From: Actinomycetota bacterium
GTDB lineage: Bacteria; Actinomycetota; Actinomycetes; Actinomycetales; Microbacteriaceae
DNA: 6,627 nucleotides
NCBI GenBank assembly: GCA_009699665.1
Contig: WLNS01000074.1
Location: forward strand, 1-6,627
Direction of reading: 5' to 3'
Shown: piece after piece, positions 1-5,570 of the stretch
How positions within the stretch are numbered: the stretch's first letter is position 1
Layout: every line of letters starts with the position of its first letter
Notes under the pieces: model-generated
What the model saw: only the letters and a program-made list of their open reading frames with translations
What the model was told of the DNA's origin: nothing
Databases searched by the model: none
Program-made: the position numbers and the translations under genes

Positions 1-2
1 CC

Positions 3-596
3 GGGCCCATCTTGTTTTACTTGGCCGTCTGGGGGCTCGTGTTCGCCGGCACCGGCCTGTTCGTGGGGGTGTTCATTCCGTTCATCACCGGCGACTCGCT
101 GCTCTTTGCCGCAGGTCTGGTCACGGCTGCCGCGCCAGCTTCGCTCAACGTGTGGATTCTGGCTATCGGTGTGGGCATTGCCGCGTTTGTGGGTGACCAG
201 GTTGGCTTTATCCTCGGCCGACACCTCGGCCGTCCCTATCTCGACAAAAAAGCCGGGCCGCGCATGGCCAAGATGATTGTTCGAGTGGAGCGGTTCTACC
301 TGAAGTACGGGTGGTGGTCGGTCGTGATCGCCCGCTTCATGCCCTGGGCGCGCGTGTTCATTCCCTGGATCGCCGGAATCGGGCGCATGAACTACACCAA
401 GTTTCTGACCAGCAATCTGGTGGGCGCCATCGCGTGGGGCGTCGGCCTTGCCCTGGTCGGATACTTTGCGGCGAGCATTCCCGGGGTCAAAGTGGCGGCC
501 TACGTGATCGCCGGCTTCTTTATCGTTCTGTCGCTTGTTTTCGGAATCCGAACCTGGATTCTCGACCGGCGGGAACGCAAACAGACCCTGTCCTGA
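3..596 (+). CDS. DedA family membrane protein, 5'-truncated by window edge
   Basis: This is an integral membrane protein of the DedA/SNARE-associated (VTT) family; some members flip undecaprenyl phosphate or other lipids and many affect envelope homeostasis. The frame is open to the window edge. A TTG at position 12 is possible, but the codons before it read on sensibly into the first hydrophobic segment, so I take the true start to lie outside the window. Visible family features are a re-entrant hydrophobic segment ending in TGDSLL, the central basic region, and the signature IARFMPWARVFIP with two arginines six residues apart (codons 111 and 117 counted from position 3), followed by AGIGRM. 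Hydrophobic spans and a basic tail (DRRERK) end the protein. Oddities: the segment usually written FAETG is FAGTG here, losing the conserved glutamate, and the usual PGD turn is PFITGD, three residues longer. A second DedA gene follows 56 bp downstream. The family call is firm; the substrate is unknown. Confidence 0.88.
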   Translation, partial: GPILFYLAVWGLVFAGTGLFVGVFIPFITGDSLLFAAGLVTAAAPASLNVWILAIGVGIAAFVGDQVGFILGRHLGRPYLDKKAGPRMAKMIVRVERFYLKYGWWSVVIARFMPWARVFIPWIAGIGRMNYTKFLTSNLVGAIAWGVGLALVGYFAASIPGVKVAAYVIAGFFIVLSLVFGIRTWILDRRERKQTLS

Positions 597-640
597 CGGT
601 GCGCCTCCAAGGGCTCAGAACCAATTCAGGTATTGCCCGC

Positions 641-646
641 TAACCT
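641..646 (+). promoter_or_regulatory. possible -10 box for a leaderless second dedA transcript
   Basis: TAACCT fits the actinobacterial TANNNT -10 pattern and lies 6 bases before the ATG at 653, so transcription could begin at or next to the start codon. No Shine-Dalgarno sequence precedes this ATG, which agrees with a leaderless message. The -35 region (about 617-623) is poor, so the site is tentative and the gene may instead be read through from the upstream dedA. Confidence 0.35.
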
Positions 647-652
647 TGATGT

Positions 653-1387
653 ATGCATCTGATCCCCTGGCTTGACCCCGCGCAACTCATTGAAGGATTC
701 GGGGCCTACGCCCTGATCGGAGTCGCCGTCATAATCTTCGCCGAGACGGGCCTTCTGCTCGGATTTCTGTTCCCCGGCGACACCCTGCTCATCCTGACCG
801 GCGTTCTCGCCATCAGCGGGACCTTCCAAGTTCATATCGCGGTCGTGTGTGCCGTTCTTGCCGTCGCCGCGTTCCTCGGCGGCGAGCTTGGATACTTCAT
901 TGGATATAAGGCAGGTCCGCGAATTTTTGAAAAGCGAGAAAGCGGACTCTTCAGCAAGAAGAACGTAGAGCGCACCAACGCCTTCTTCGTTCGGTTTGGC
1001 CCCGCTGCCGTCATCATTGCGCGCTTTGTCGCGGTGGTGCGCACGTTTGCTCCCATTGCGGCCGGCGTGGGAAAAATGCCGTGGCGGCGCTACACGCTCT
1101 ATAACTTCATCGGCGCCGTGGTCTGGGCAGCCGGACTCACCTACGCCGGCTTCCTCGCCGGGCATATTCCCGGCGTCGCCGCTTTCGTCGAAAAGTACAT
1201 CGACGTGGTGTTACTTGCCGTCGTGCTGATTGTGCTGGTTCCGACCGTGTTCCACTATGTGCAGTCTGTCGTGCGAGCGCGTCGCGATCGTGCCCGTCAT
1301 GCTGATGCACCCCTGACGGATGCCGAAGTGACGCTGCCCAGTGAGGTCTTTAGGCCACACCACAAAGAAGACGAAAAGCAGAGCTAA
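653..1387 (+). CDS. DedA family membrane protein
   Basis: A complete 244-aa DedA/VTT-family protein, slightly longer than usual because of a hydrophilic C-terminal tail of about 45 residues rich in Arg, Asp and Glu. It keeps the membrane-embedded acidic pair found in well-studied members: Glu31 in FAETG and Asp43 in FPGDTLL. It also keeps the two essential-type arginines, Arg124 (IARF) and Arg130 (VRTF), followed by AAGVGKMP. The proline common between these arginines is replaced by alanine (ARFVA). The family includes undecaprenyl-phosphate flippases of the UptA type and proton-dependent transporters such as E. coli YqjA; which applies here is not visible. The ATG at 653 is chosen because the protein then begins with the amphipathic stretch typical of the family; there is no ribosome-binding site, which suggests leaderless translation or coupling. 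Its stop codon overlaps the stop of rdgB on the other strand by 4 bp. Confidence 0.92.
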   Translation: MHLIPWLDPAQLIEGFGAYALIGVAVIIFAETGLLLGFLFPGDTLLILTGVLAISGTFQVHIAVVCAVLAVAAFLGGELGYFIGYKAGPRIFEKRESGLFSKKNVERTNAFFVRFGPAAVIIARFVAVVRTFAPIAAGVGKMPWRRYTLYNFIGAVVWAAGLTYAGFLAGHIPGVAAFVEKYIDVVLLAVVLIVLVPTVFHYVQSVVRARRDRARHADAPLTDAEVTLPSEVFRPHHKEDEKQS

Positions 1388-1980
1388 CCGCTGGCAAGCA
1401 CCTGCGCCAGCGCCTGAATGGCCCGCGCGCGATGACTGGCTCGGTTCTTGACCTCGGGATCGAGTTGCGCGGCCGAGACCTCGACGCCGCTGGGCATAAA
1501 GACCGGGTCATAACCAAAGCCGTTGCTCCCCATCGGTTGCCGAGCGATACGGCCGCGCCACACGCCCTCGACCGTAAACTCCCGAGCCGAACGGTCGTCG
1601 GCACCCGGATCGACGACGGCAATCACGCATCGAAACTCGGCGCCCCGAAAGTCATCGGGAACATCTTCTAGTTGGGCCAGAACAAGCGCAACGTTTCGCT
1701 CATCCGTAGCCCCCTCGCCCGACCAGCGTGACGAAAAGATTCCCGGCATGCCGGCCAAAACGTCGACGCAGAGTCCCGAATCATCGGCCAGAGAAGGAAG
1801 ACCCGTGTGCTGTGCAGCCACGCGCGCCTTGATGAGGGCGTTCTCGGCAAACGACACCCCCGACTCCACGGGCTCAGGCCCGTCATATCCGGTGACGCTG
1901 ACCCCGGGCAGGGTCGCGCTCAGGATCTGGCCGAACTCGGCAACCTTATGTTGATTGTGTGTAGCGAGCACGTATTGCAC
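1384..1980 (-). CDS. rdgB: RdgB/HAM1 XTP/dITP diphosphatase
   Basis: A non-canonical purine NTP pyrophosphatase that hydrolyses dITP, ITP and XTP to monophosphates plus pyrophosphate, keeping deaminated purines out of DNA and RNA; cytosolic and usually a dimer. The 198-aa length is normal. All family motifs are present: VLATHNQHKVAEF at the N-terminus (nucleotide and metal contacts), SFAENALIKA around residue 43, the metal-binding LADDSG at 64-69, GSNGFGYDP at 151-159 and the C-terminal SHRARA near 182-187. The start is GTG, 9 bases after the rph stop codon; only a weak AGG lies upstream, so translation is probably coupled to rph. It is the last gene of the DUF3039-murI-rph-rdgB operon, an order common in actinobacteria. 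Its TAG overlaps the TAA of the converging dedA gene. Confidence 0.96.
   Translation of the reverse strand: MQYVLATHNQHKVAEFGQILSATLPGVSVTGYDGPEPVESGVSFAENALIKARVAAQHTGLPSLADDSGLCVDVLAGMPGIFSSRWSGEGATDERNVALVLAQLEDVPDDFRGAEFRCVIAVVDPGADDRSAREFTVEGVWRGRIARQPMGSNGFGYDPVFMPSGVEVSAAQLDPEVKNRASHRARAIQALAQVLASG
1389..1412. terminator. candidate hairpin at the dedA/rdgB convergent junction
   Basis: CGCTGGC (1389-1395) and GCCAGCG (1406-1412) form a perfect 7-bp stem with a 10-base loop. It starts two bases past the dedA stop codon and lies inside the last codons of rdgB. Neither side has a proper T-run; on the minus strand a TTTT follows only about 12 bases later. It may slow converging polymerases, but it could be chance in GC-rich coding DNA. 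Confidence 0.3.
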
Positions 1981-1989
1981 GGGCGTTGC

Positions 1990-2721
1990 CTAGGCGAGCG
2001 TCGAGCGTTGAATCTCAGTCAGCGCGGTGGTTCCCTGCAGCGCAAGATCAAGCAGCGCGTTGAGTTCGCCGCGATCAAACGGCGCGCCCTCGGCCGTGCC
2101 CTGCACCTCTACGAAGAGTCCGCGCCCGGTGACGACGACGTTCATGTCGGTCTCAGCCCGCGAGTCTTCGGTATATTCCAAATCGAGCATCGGCACGCCG
2201 TCAATGATTCCCACCGAGACCGCCGAGACGCTATCGATGATAGGGGTGGCTCGCTTCGCAATGAACCCGTGCTCCCGACCCCATTCGATCGCATCGACGA
2301 GGGCCACATAAGCTCCCGTGATGGCGGCCGTTCGCGTGCCACCATCGGCCTGAAGCACATCGCAGTCAATCACAATCGTGTTTTCGCCGAGTTCCTTCAT
2401 GCTCACGACAGCTCGCAGGCTGCGGCCAATGAGGCGCGAAATCTCGTGGGTGCGGCCACCGATCTTTCCCTTGACCGATTCGCGGTCCATGCGGTCGTTG
2501 GTTGAACGCGGAATCATGGCGTACTCCGCGGTGACCCAGCCCTTGCCTTTGCCCATCATCCAACGTGGCACCCCGTTGGTAAACGACGCGAGACACAGCA
2601 CGCGCGTGCGGCCAAATGACACGAGCGCGCTCCCCTCGGCCTGATCGCTCCAACCGCGCTGAATCGTGACGGCGCGCAGCTCATGCGGTGTGCGCCCATC
2701 GGCACGGCGTTCTTCAGACAC
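1990..2721 (-). CDS. rph: ribonuclease PH
   Basis: RNase PH is a phosphate-dependent 3'-to-5' exoribonuclease that trims tRNA 3' ends and other structured RNAs, working as a hexameric ring in the cytosol. The 243-aa product is full length and very well conserved: RADGRTPHELR (6-16), GWSDQAEGSALVSFGRTRVLC (23-43), a WVTAEYAMIPRST block (62-74), RESVKGKIGGRTHEISRLIG (80-99), the phosphate-binding DGGTRTAAITGAY (126-138), the acidic DLEYTEDS region with likely catalytic aspartates 180 and 186, and DMNVVVTG (192-199). The start is GTG with a modest AGGT about 6 bases upstream; it lies 12 bases after the murI stop. Spacings to murI and rdgB are short, so all are surely co-transcribed. Nothing looks degraded, unlike the frameshifted rph known from E. 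coli K-12. Confidence 0.97.
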   Translation of the reverse strand: MSEERRADGRTPHELRAVTIQRGWSDQAEGSALVSFGRTRVLCLASFTNGVPRWMMGKGKGWVTAEYAMIPRSTNDRMDRESVKGKIGGRTHEISRLIGRSLRAVVSMKELGENTIVIDCDVLQADGGTRTAAITGAYVALVDAIEWGREHGFIAKRATPIIDSVSAVSVGIIDGVPMLDLEYTEDSRAETDMNVVVTGRGLFVEVQGTAEGAPFDRGELNALLDLALQGTTALTEIQRSTLA

Positions 2722-2733
2722 AGAGTGACCTAT

Positions 2734-3558
2734 CTAGTTGTGGGATAAATCAATCATCCCGGTTGGCGTGTAATCGACGGTGTCGACCTGCGGGCCCAGA
2801 AATAGTCGGGCCAAGCGCAAGAATTCGGCGGTGTTCTGACCGGTCGCCTCATAGCGATAGATCGGCGGTTCCGGGGCGATGCGGTCCAGGCTAGCGTTCA
2901 CAAGTTCTCGATAGACATCCTTCGCGGTCTCGCTATCGCTGCCGACGAGCCGCACGTTTTCGCCCATCACATAGGCGATGGCGCCGCGCAAGAAGGGATA
3001 GTGCGTGCAGCCCAGCACGAGCGTGTCGACATCCGCGGTAATCAGCGGAGTGAGGTATTCGCGCGCCGCCCGAAGCACGTCCTGACCACTCGTCTGCCCG
3101 GCCTCAACAAACTCGACGAATCGCGGGGCCGCCTCAGCGAAGACCTCGAGATGCGGCGCCGCAGCGAACGCATCTTGATAGGCCCGTGATGTGATGGTGG
3201 CCGTGGTTCCAATCACGCCGACGCGGTGATTGCGTGTGGCGGCAAACGCAGCGCGCACGGCCGGCTGAATCACCTCAACGACCGGCACCGCGTAACGTTC
3301 CCGGGCGTCGCGCAACATTGCGGCGCTGGCCGTGTTGCAGGCAATCACCAACATTTTCACGCCCTCGTCAACAAGCTGATCCAACACTCCCAGCGAGAAC
3401 TCCCTCACGTCGGCCATCGACTTGGTGCCGTAGGGCGAATGCGCGGTGTCGCCGATGTAGGTGATCGACTCGTGAGGAAGCGAATCACGAATGGCGCGAG
3501 CAACCGTCAAACCTCCGACACCGGAATCAAAAACCCCGATCGGAGCGTTTCTATTCAT
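2734..3558 (-). CDS. murI: glutamate racemase
   Basis: MurI interconverts L- and D-glutamate without a cofactor, supplying D-glutamate for the peptidoglycan stem peptide. The 274-aa product is of normal length and has IGVFDSGVGGLTVARAI (7-23, with Asp11), YIGDTAHSPYGTKS (34-47), the first catalytic cysteine in VIACNTASAA (Cys74) and the second in VLGCTHYPFLRGAI (Cys184). The start ATG lies inside the 3' end of the DUF3039 gene, overlapping it by 8 bp, and no strong ribosome-binding site precedes it, so translation is probably coupled to the upstream gene. It shares the operon with rph and rdgB, which have unrelated functions; this grouping is a familiar actinobacterial one. Confidence 0.97.
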   Translation of the reverse strand: MNRNAPIGVFDSGVGGLTVARAIRDSLPHESITYIGDTAHSPYGTKSMADVREFSLGVLDQLVDEGVKMLVIACNTASAAMLRDARERYAVPVVEVIQPAVRAAFAATRNHRVGVIGTTATITSRAYQDAFAAAPHLEVFAEAAPRFVEFVEAGQTSGQDVLRAAREYLTPLITADVDTLVLGCTHYPFLRGAIAYVMGENVRLVGSDSETAKDVYRELVNASLDRIAPEPPIYRYEATGQNTAEFLRLARLFLGPQVDTVDYTPTGMIDLSHN

Positions 3559-3817
3559 TCAGCGACTCGTAGATCTCTTTACAGGTGGGACAAACCGGGA
3601 ACTTCTCGGGATCGCGTCCGGGAGTCCATACCTTGCCGCACAGCGCAATGACGGGAGCCCCCGTGACCGCCGACTCGAGGATCTTCTCTTTCTGAACGAA
3701 GTGCGAAAAACGTTCGTGGTCACCCTCGTCGAGAATGACCGCTTGCTCCTCGCGCTCGAGCACAGACGTCGAACCCGGATCTGTTTGCCGATCATCGTCA
3801 AGCGAATTGCGCCACAT
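3551..3817 (-). CDS. DUF3039 domain-containing small zinc-ribbon-like protein
   Basis: An 88-aa protein of the DUF3039 family, whose function is unknown and which is largely restricted to actinobacteria. The N-terminal 20 residues are polar and variable; the conserved part is DEGDHERFSHFVQKEKI (30-46), then VTGAPVIALCGKVWTPG (51-67) and PEKFPVCPTCKEIY (70-83). Cys60, Cys76 and Cys79, with a histidine such as His34 or His39, could bind zinc. I chose the ATG at 3817 because it lies 7 bases after a near-consensus -10 box, giving a leaderless message; an ATG at 3826 is the alternative (91 aa) but overlaps that box. The frame stays open upstream to 4027, yet that extension has no family resemblance. 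It is the first gene of the murI operon and overlaps murI by 8 bp. Confidence 0.88.
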   Translation of the reverse strand: MWRNSLDDDRQTDPGSTSVLEREEQAVILDEGDHERFSHFVQKEKILESAVTGAPVIALCGKVWTPGRDPEKFPVCPTCKEIYESLNE

Positions 3818-3824
3818 ATGAGTC

Positions 3825-3854
3825 ATTCTATGAGCGTCGCGTCGCTTATCACCA
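3825..3854 (-). promoter_or_regulatory. promoter of the DUF3039-murI-rph-rdgB operon
   Basis: On the minus strand TAGAAT (3830 to 3825) matches the sigma-70/SigA -10 consensus in five of six positions. An 18-base spacer separates it from TGGTGA (3854 to 3849), a weak -35. The ATG at 3817 begins 7 bases after the -10 box, where transcription is expected to start, so the message is probably leaderless. This is the only good promoter I see ahead of the four-gene operon. Confidence 0.6.
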
Positions 3855-3916
3855 GAACACGGCGATGCGAACGTTAGGGAATCGTGACCCACCGCGTGCA
3901 TGCGTTGTTCAGGATT

Positions 3917-3960
3917 GCAGGTTAACCGCAGGTAAACTAAAGGTGACATAACGGTGTGTC
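3917..3960. repeat. four 11-bp-phased direct repeats (candidate regulator binding array)
   Basis: Four consecutive 11-base units read GCAGGTTAACC, GCAGGTAAACT, AAAGGTGACAT and AACGGTGTGTC, with GGT recurring exactly every 11 bases (3920, 3931, 3942, 3953). The first two differ at only 2 of 11 positions; the fourth is the most diverged. On the opposite strand the cores are GTTAACC, GTTTACC, TGTCACC and ACACACC. Repeats at one-helical-turn spacing are the usual target of PhoB/PhoP-type OmpR-family response regulators, and the Streptomyces PHO-box unit has a GTTCACC core. The array sits between the divergent murI and polymer-export operons. The repetition is seen; its role is inferred. Confidence 0.5.
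3933..3938 (+). promoter_or_regulatory. tentative -10 box for the nucleotidyltransferase operon
   Basis: TAAACT fits TANNNT and is the best plus-strand candidate in the intergenic region. No convincing -35 sits 16-18 bases upstream; TTCAGG at 3908-3913 has 19-base spacing. It lies within the second unit of the 11-bp repeats, so a bound regulator would cover it. If used, the leader would be about 100 bases and AT-rich. Confidence 0.3.
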
Positions 3961-4003
3961 GTCTTTTTTCTTTATATGGCGAAGGCACCCTCAGATTTTT
4001 ATT

Positions 4004-4042
4004 TCGGGTTTGCACATTCGTTGGCATCCCGAGGGGTATTTT
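4004..4042 (+). promoter_or_regulatory. Shine-Dalgarno site with possible sequestering hairpin
   Basis: GAGGGG at 4031-4036, 6 bases before the ATG at 4043, is a strong ribosome-binding site and fixes that start. TCGGG (4004-4008) can pair with CCCGA (4028-4032), and inside it TGC (4011-4013) with GCA (4024-4026), placing the first two SD bases in the stem; two G-U pairs could extend it over the next two. The stem is short, so translational control is only a possibility. Confidence 0.4.
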
Positions 4043-4729
4043 ATGTTTTCTGTTGTTATCTTGGCCGCCGGTATGGGTAATCGGCTCGGCCGGTCCCTGC
4101 CCAAGTCGCTCACCGAGCTAGCTGATGGGCGAACCATTATGCGACAGCAGCTCGATAACATTCAGGCCGCTTACGGAGACGTTCCCGTCACGATTGTCGT
4201 GGGTTACCGGGCCGAGAGCATCGTTGAGGCTTTCCCCGAAGCCACCTTTGTCTACAACGACGAATACGACATCACCAACACCTCAAAGAGCCTCATGCGC
4301 GCCCTGCGCGAGACGCCCGACGGCGGGGTTCTCTGGATGAACGGCGATGTGGTCTTTGACCCACAGGTGCTGCTGCGCTCGGCACACCTGGTCGACCAAG
4401 ACCGCTCGTTCGTGACGGTCAATACGTCGTCCGTCGCCGACGAAGAGGTGAAGTACACGGTGACACCCGAAGGACACATCCGCGAACTCAGCAAAATCGT
4501 CGTGGACGGCCTCGGTGAAGCCGTTGGCATCAACTACATCGACTCGGCTTCGAAGGCAACGCTGCTGACACACCTGGCGCGCGTCAACAGCCAGGATTAC
4601 TTCGAACGCGCACTAGAGTTGGCGATTGAGCAGAACAATTTGCTTGTCGAACCGGTAAACATTTCGGATCTGTACGCCGTCGAGATTGATTTCGCTGCCG
4701 ACTTGGAGCGCGCCAACCTCTTCGTTTAG
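4043..4729 (+). CDS. LicC-like nucleotidyltransferase (NTP transferase domain)
   Basis: A 228-aa single-domain protein of the nucleotidyltransferase family that couples an NTP to a phosphorylated sugar, alditol or choline, releasing pyrophosphate. Visible motifs: VVILAAGMGNRLG (4-16) with the GxGxR NTP-binding loop, LPKSL (19-23), NTSKSLMRAL (79-88), the metal-binding aspartate in MNGDVVF (Asp102), GEAVGINYI (158-166) and a second metal site in VEIDFAADLERA (213-224, Asp216). The SL and GEAVGI segments most resemble choline-phosphate/polyol-phosphate cytidylyltransferases (LicC type), but the substrate cannot be read from the sequence. The start at 4043 is set by a strong GAGGGG; an in-frame GTG at 3956 would add 29 unconserved residues. 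An ABC-2 polysaccharide exporter follows 40 bp downstream, so the product probably activates a unit or decoration of the exported polymer. Confidence 0.85.
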   Translation: MFSVVILAAGMGNRLGRSLPKSLTELADGRTIMRQQLDNIQAAYGDVPVTIVVGYRAESIVEAFPEATFVYNDEYDITNTSKSLMRALRETPDGGVLWMNGDVVFDPQVLLRSAHLVDQDRSFVTVNTSSVADEEVKYTVTPEGHIRELSKIVVDGLGEAVGINYIDSASKATLLTHLARVNSQDYFERALELAIEQNNLLVEPVNISDLYAVEIDFAADLERANLFV

Positions 4730-4735
4730 ATTCTC

Positions 4736-4749
4736 GCGGTGATTACCGC
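4736..4749 (+). other. small stem-loop between nucleotidyltransferase and permease genes
   Basis: GCGGT and ACCGC form a 5-bp stem around a GATT tetraloop in the 40-bp gap. No T-run follows, so it is unlikely to terminate transcription; it might stabilise or separate the two cistrons, or be chance. Confidence 0.25.
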
Positions 4750-4769
4750 CACAGGGTCGGGGTAGGCGC

Positions 4770-5570
4770 ATGGCGCTCAAGGACATCGATTCGCCGTATC
4801 GGCGAACGTCCGGAACGCGCTACCGTCACGCGCTCTGGTTGCTCACCGCGCGAGACCTTAAGGTGCGCTACTCCACGAGTGCCCTGGGCTACCTGTGGTC
4901 GATCCTCGACCCCCTGCTGATGAGCTTGATCTACTGGTTCGTCTTTACTCAGGTTTTTCAGCGACCCGCCGGAACAGGCCCCTACATCGTTTTTCTGCTG
5001 TCGGCTCTGCTGCCGTGGATGTGGTTCACCTCATCGGTGGGTGACTCCACCCGCGCCTTCCTGAACGCCGCAAAGCTGGTGCGCTCGACCGCGCTGCCAC
5101 GAACAATCTGGGTGAATCGCATCGTCTTGGCAAAGGGAATTGAATTTCTGTTGTCGTTGCCCGTTCTGGTCATCTTCGCTATCTTTTCGGGAGCGCATCT
5201 CACCTGGTATGCGGCTCTCTTTCCGCTGGCCATCGTTGTACAGGCCGGGCTCACCATCGGCCTCGGCCTTATCGTCGCACCACTCGTGGTGTTCTTTCGC
5301 GACCTCGAGCGCGTTGTTCGCCTGATCCTGCGGTTCGCGTTCTACGCGTCGCCCATCATCTATGGCACAAGCGATCTACCGGTGGCGCTGCAACCGTGGG
5401 CAGCAATGAATCCCCTGACGGGGCTGTTCGATACCTACCGCAGCGCGTTTTTTGCCGAATCCTGGAATCCGTGGCTGGCGTTGACCTCCGTGGGCTGGGC
5501 AGCGATCGTGATTCTCATCGGCATGCTGGTTTTTCGCCGGTTCGAGCGAAGCGTGTTGAAGGAACTGTGA
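4770..5570 (+). CDS. ABC-2 type polysaccharide/teichoic acid export permease (TagG/Wzm-like)
   Basis: A 266-aa inner-membrane permease of the ABC-2 family that moves lipid-linked glycopolymers out of the cytoplasm (teichoic acid TagG, O-antigen Wzm/RfbA). Family features seen are ARDLKVRYSTSALGYLWSI (27-45), the amphipathic entry followed by a PLL turn, FFRDLERVVRL (175-185), FYASPIIYGTSDLP (191-204) and MNPLTGLFDTYRSAFF (213-228). About six hydrophobic spans can be drawn near residues 43-63, 72-90, 122-143, 147-175, 183-199 and 236-255, and the basic end FRRFERSVLKEL lies in the cytosol. A GGGG 7 bases before the ATG can serve as ribosome-binding site. Its stop TGA shares a base with the ATG of the ATPase gene (5570), so both subunits should be made together. 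The exact polymer is unknown. Confidence 0.92.
   Translation: MALKDIDSPYRRTSGTRYRHALWLLTARDLKVRYSTSALGYLWSILDPLLMSLIYWFVFTQVFQRPAGTGPYIVFLLSALLPWMWFTSSVGDSTRAFLNAAKLVRSTALPRTIWVNRIVLAKGIEFLLSLPVLVIFAIFSGAHLTWYAALFPLAIVVQAGLTIGLGLIVAPLVVFFRDLERVVRLILRFAFYASPIIYGTSDLPVALQPWAAMNPLTGLFDTYRSAFFAESWNPWLALTSVGWAAIVILIGMLVFRRFERSVLKEL

Noticed and set aside
1807..2505. Long plus-strand open frame (232 codons) antisense to rdgB and rph
   Set aside because: It covers highly conserved rph and rdgB coding sequence on the other strand; its translation is rich in Arg/His and has no recognisable motif, as expected of a GC-rich shadow frame.
3818..4027. N-terminal extension of the DUF3039 frame (70 extra codons)
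   Set aside because: It runs through the promoter and repeat array, shows no family resemblance, and DUF3039 proteins are normally about 80-95 aa.
3956..4042. Upstream GTG start for the nucleotidyltransferase
   Set aside because: It would precede the family's standard N-terminal VVILAAG motif with 29 unconserved residues, while ATG 4043 has a strong Shine-Dalgarno at ideal spacing.
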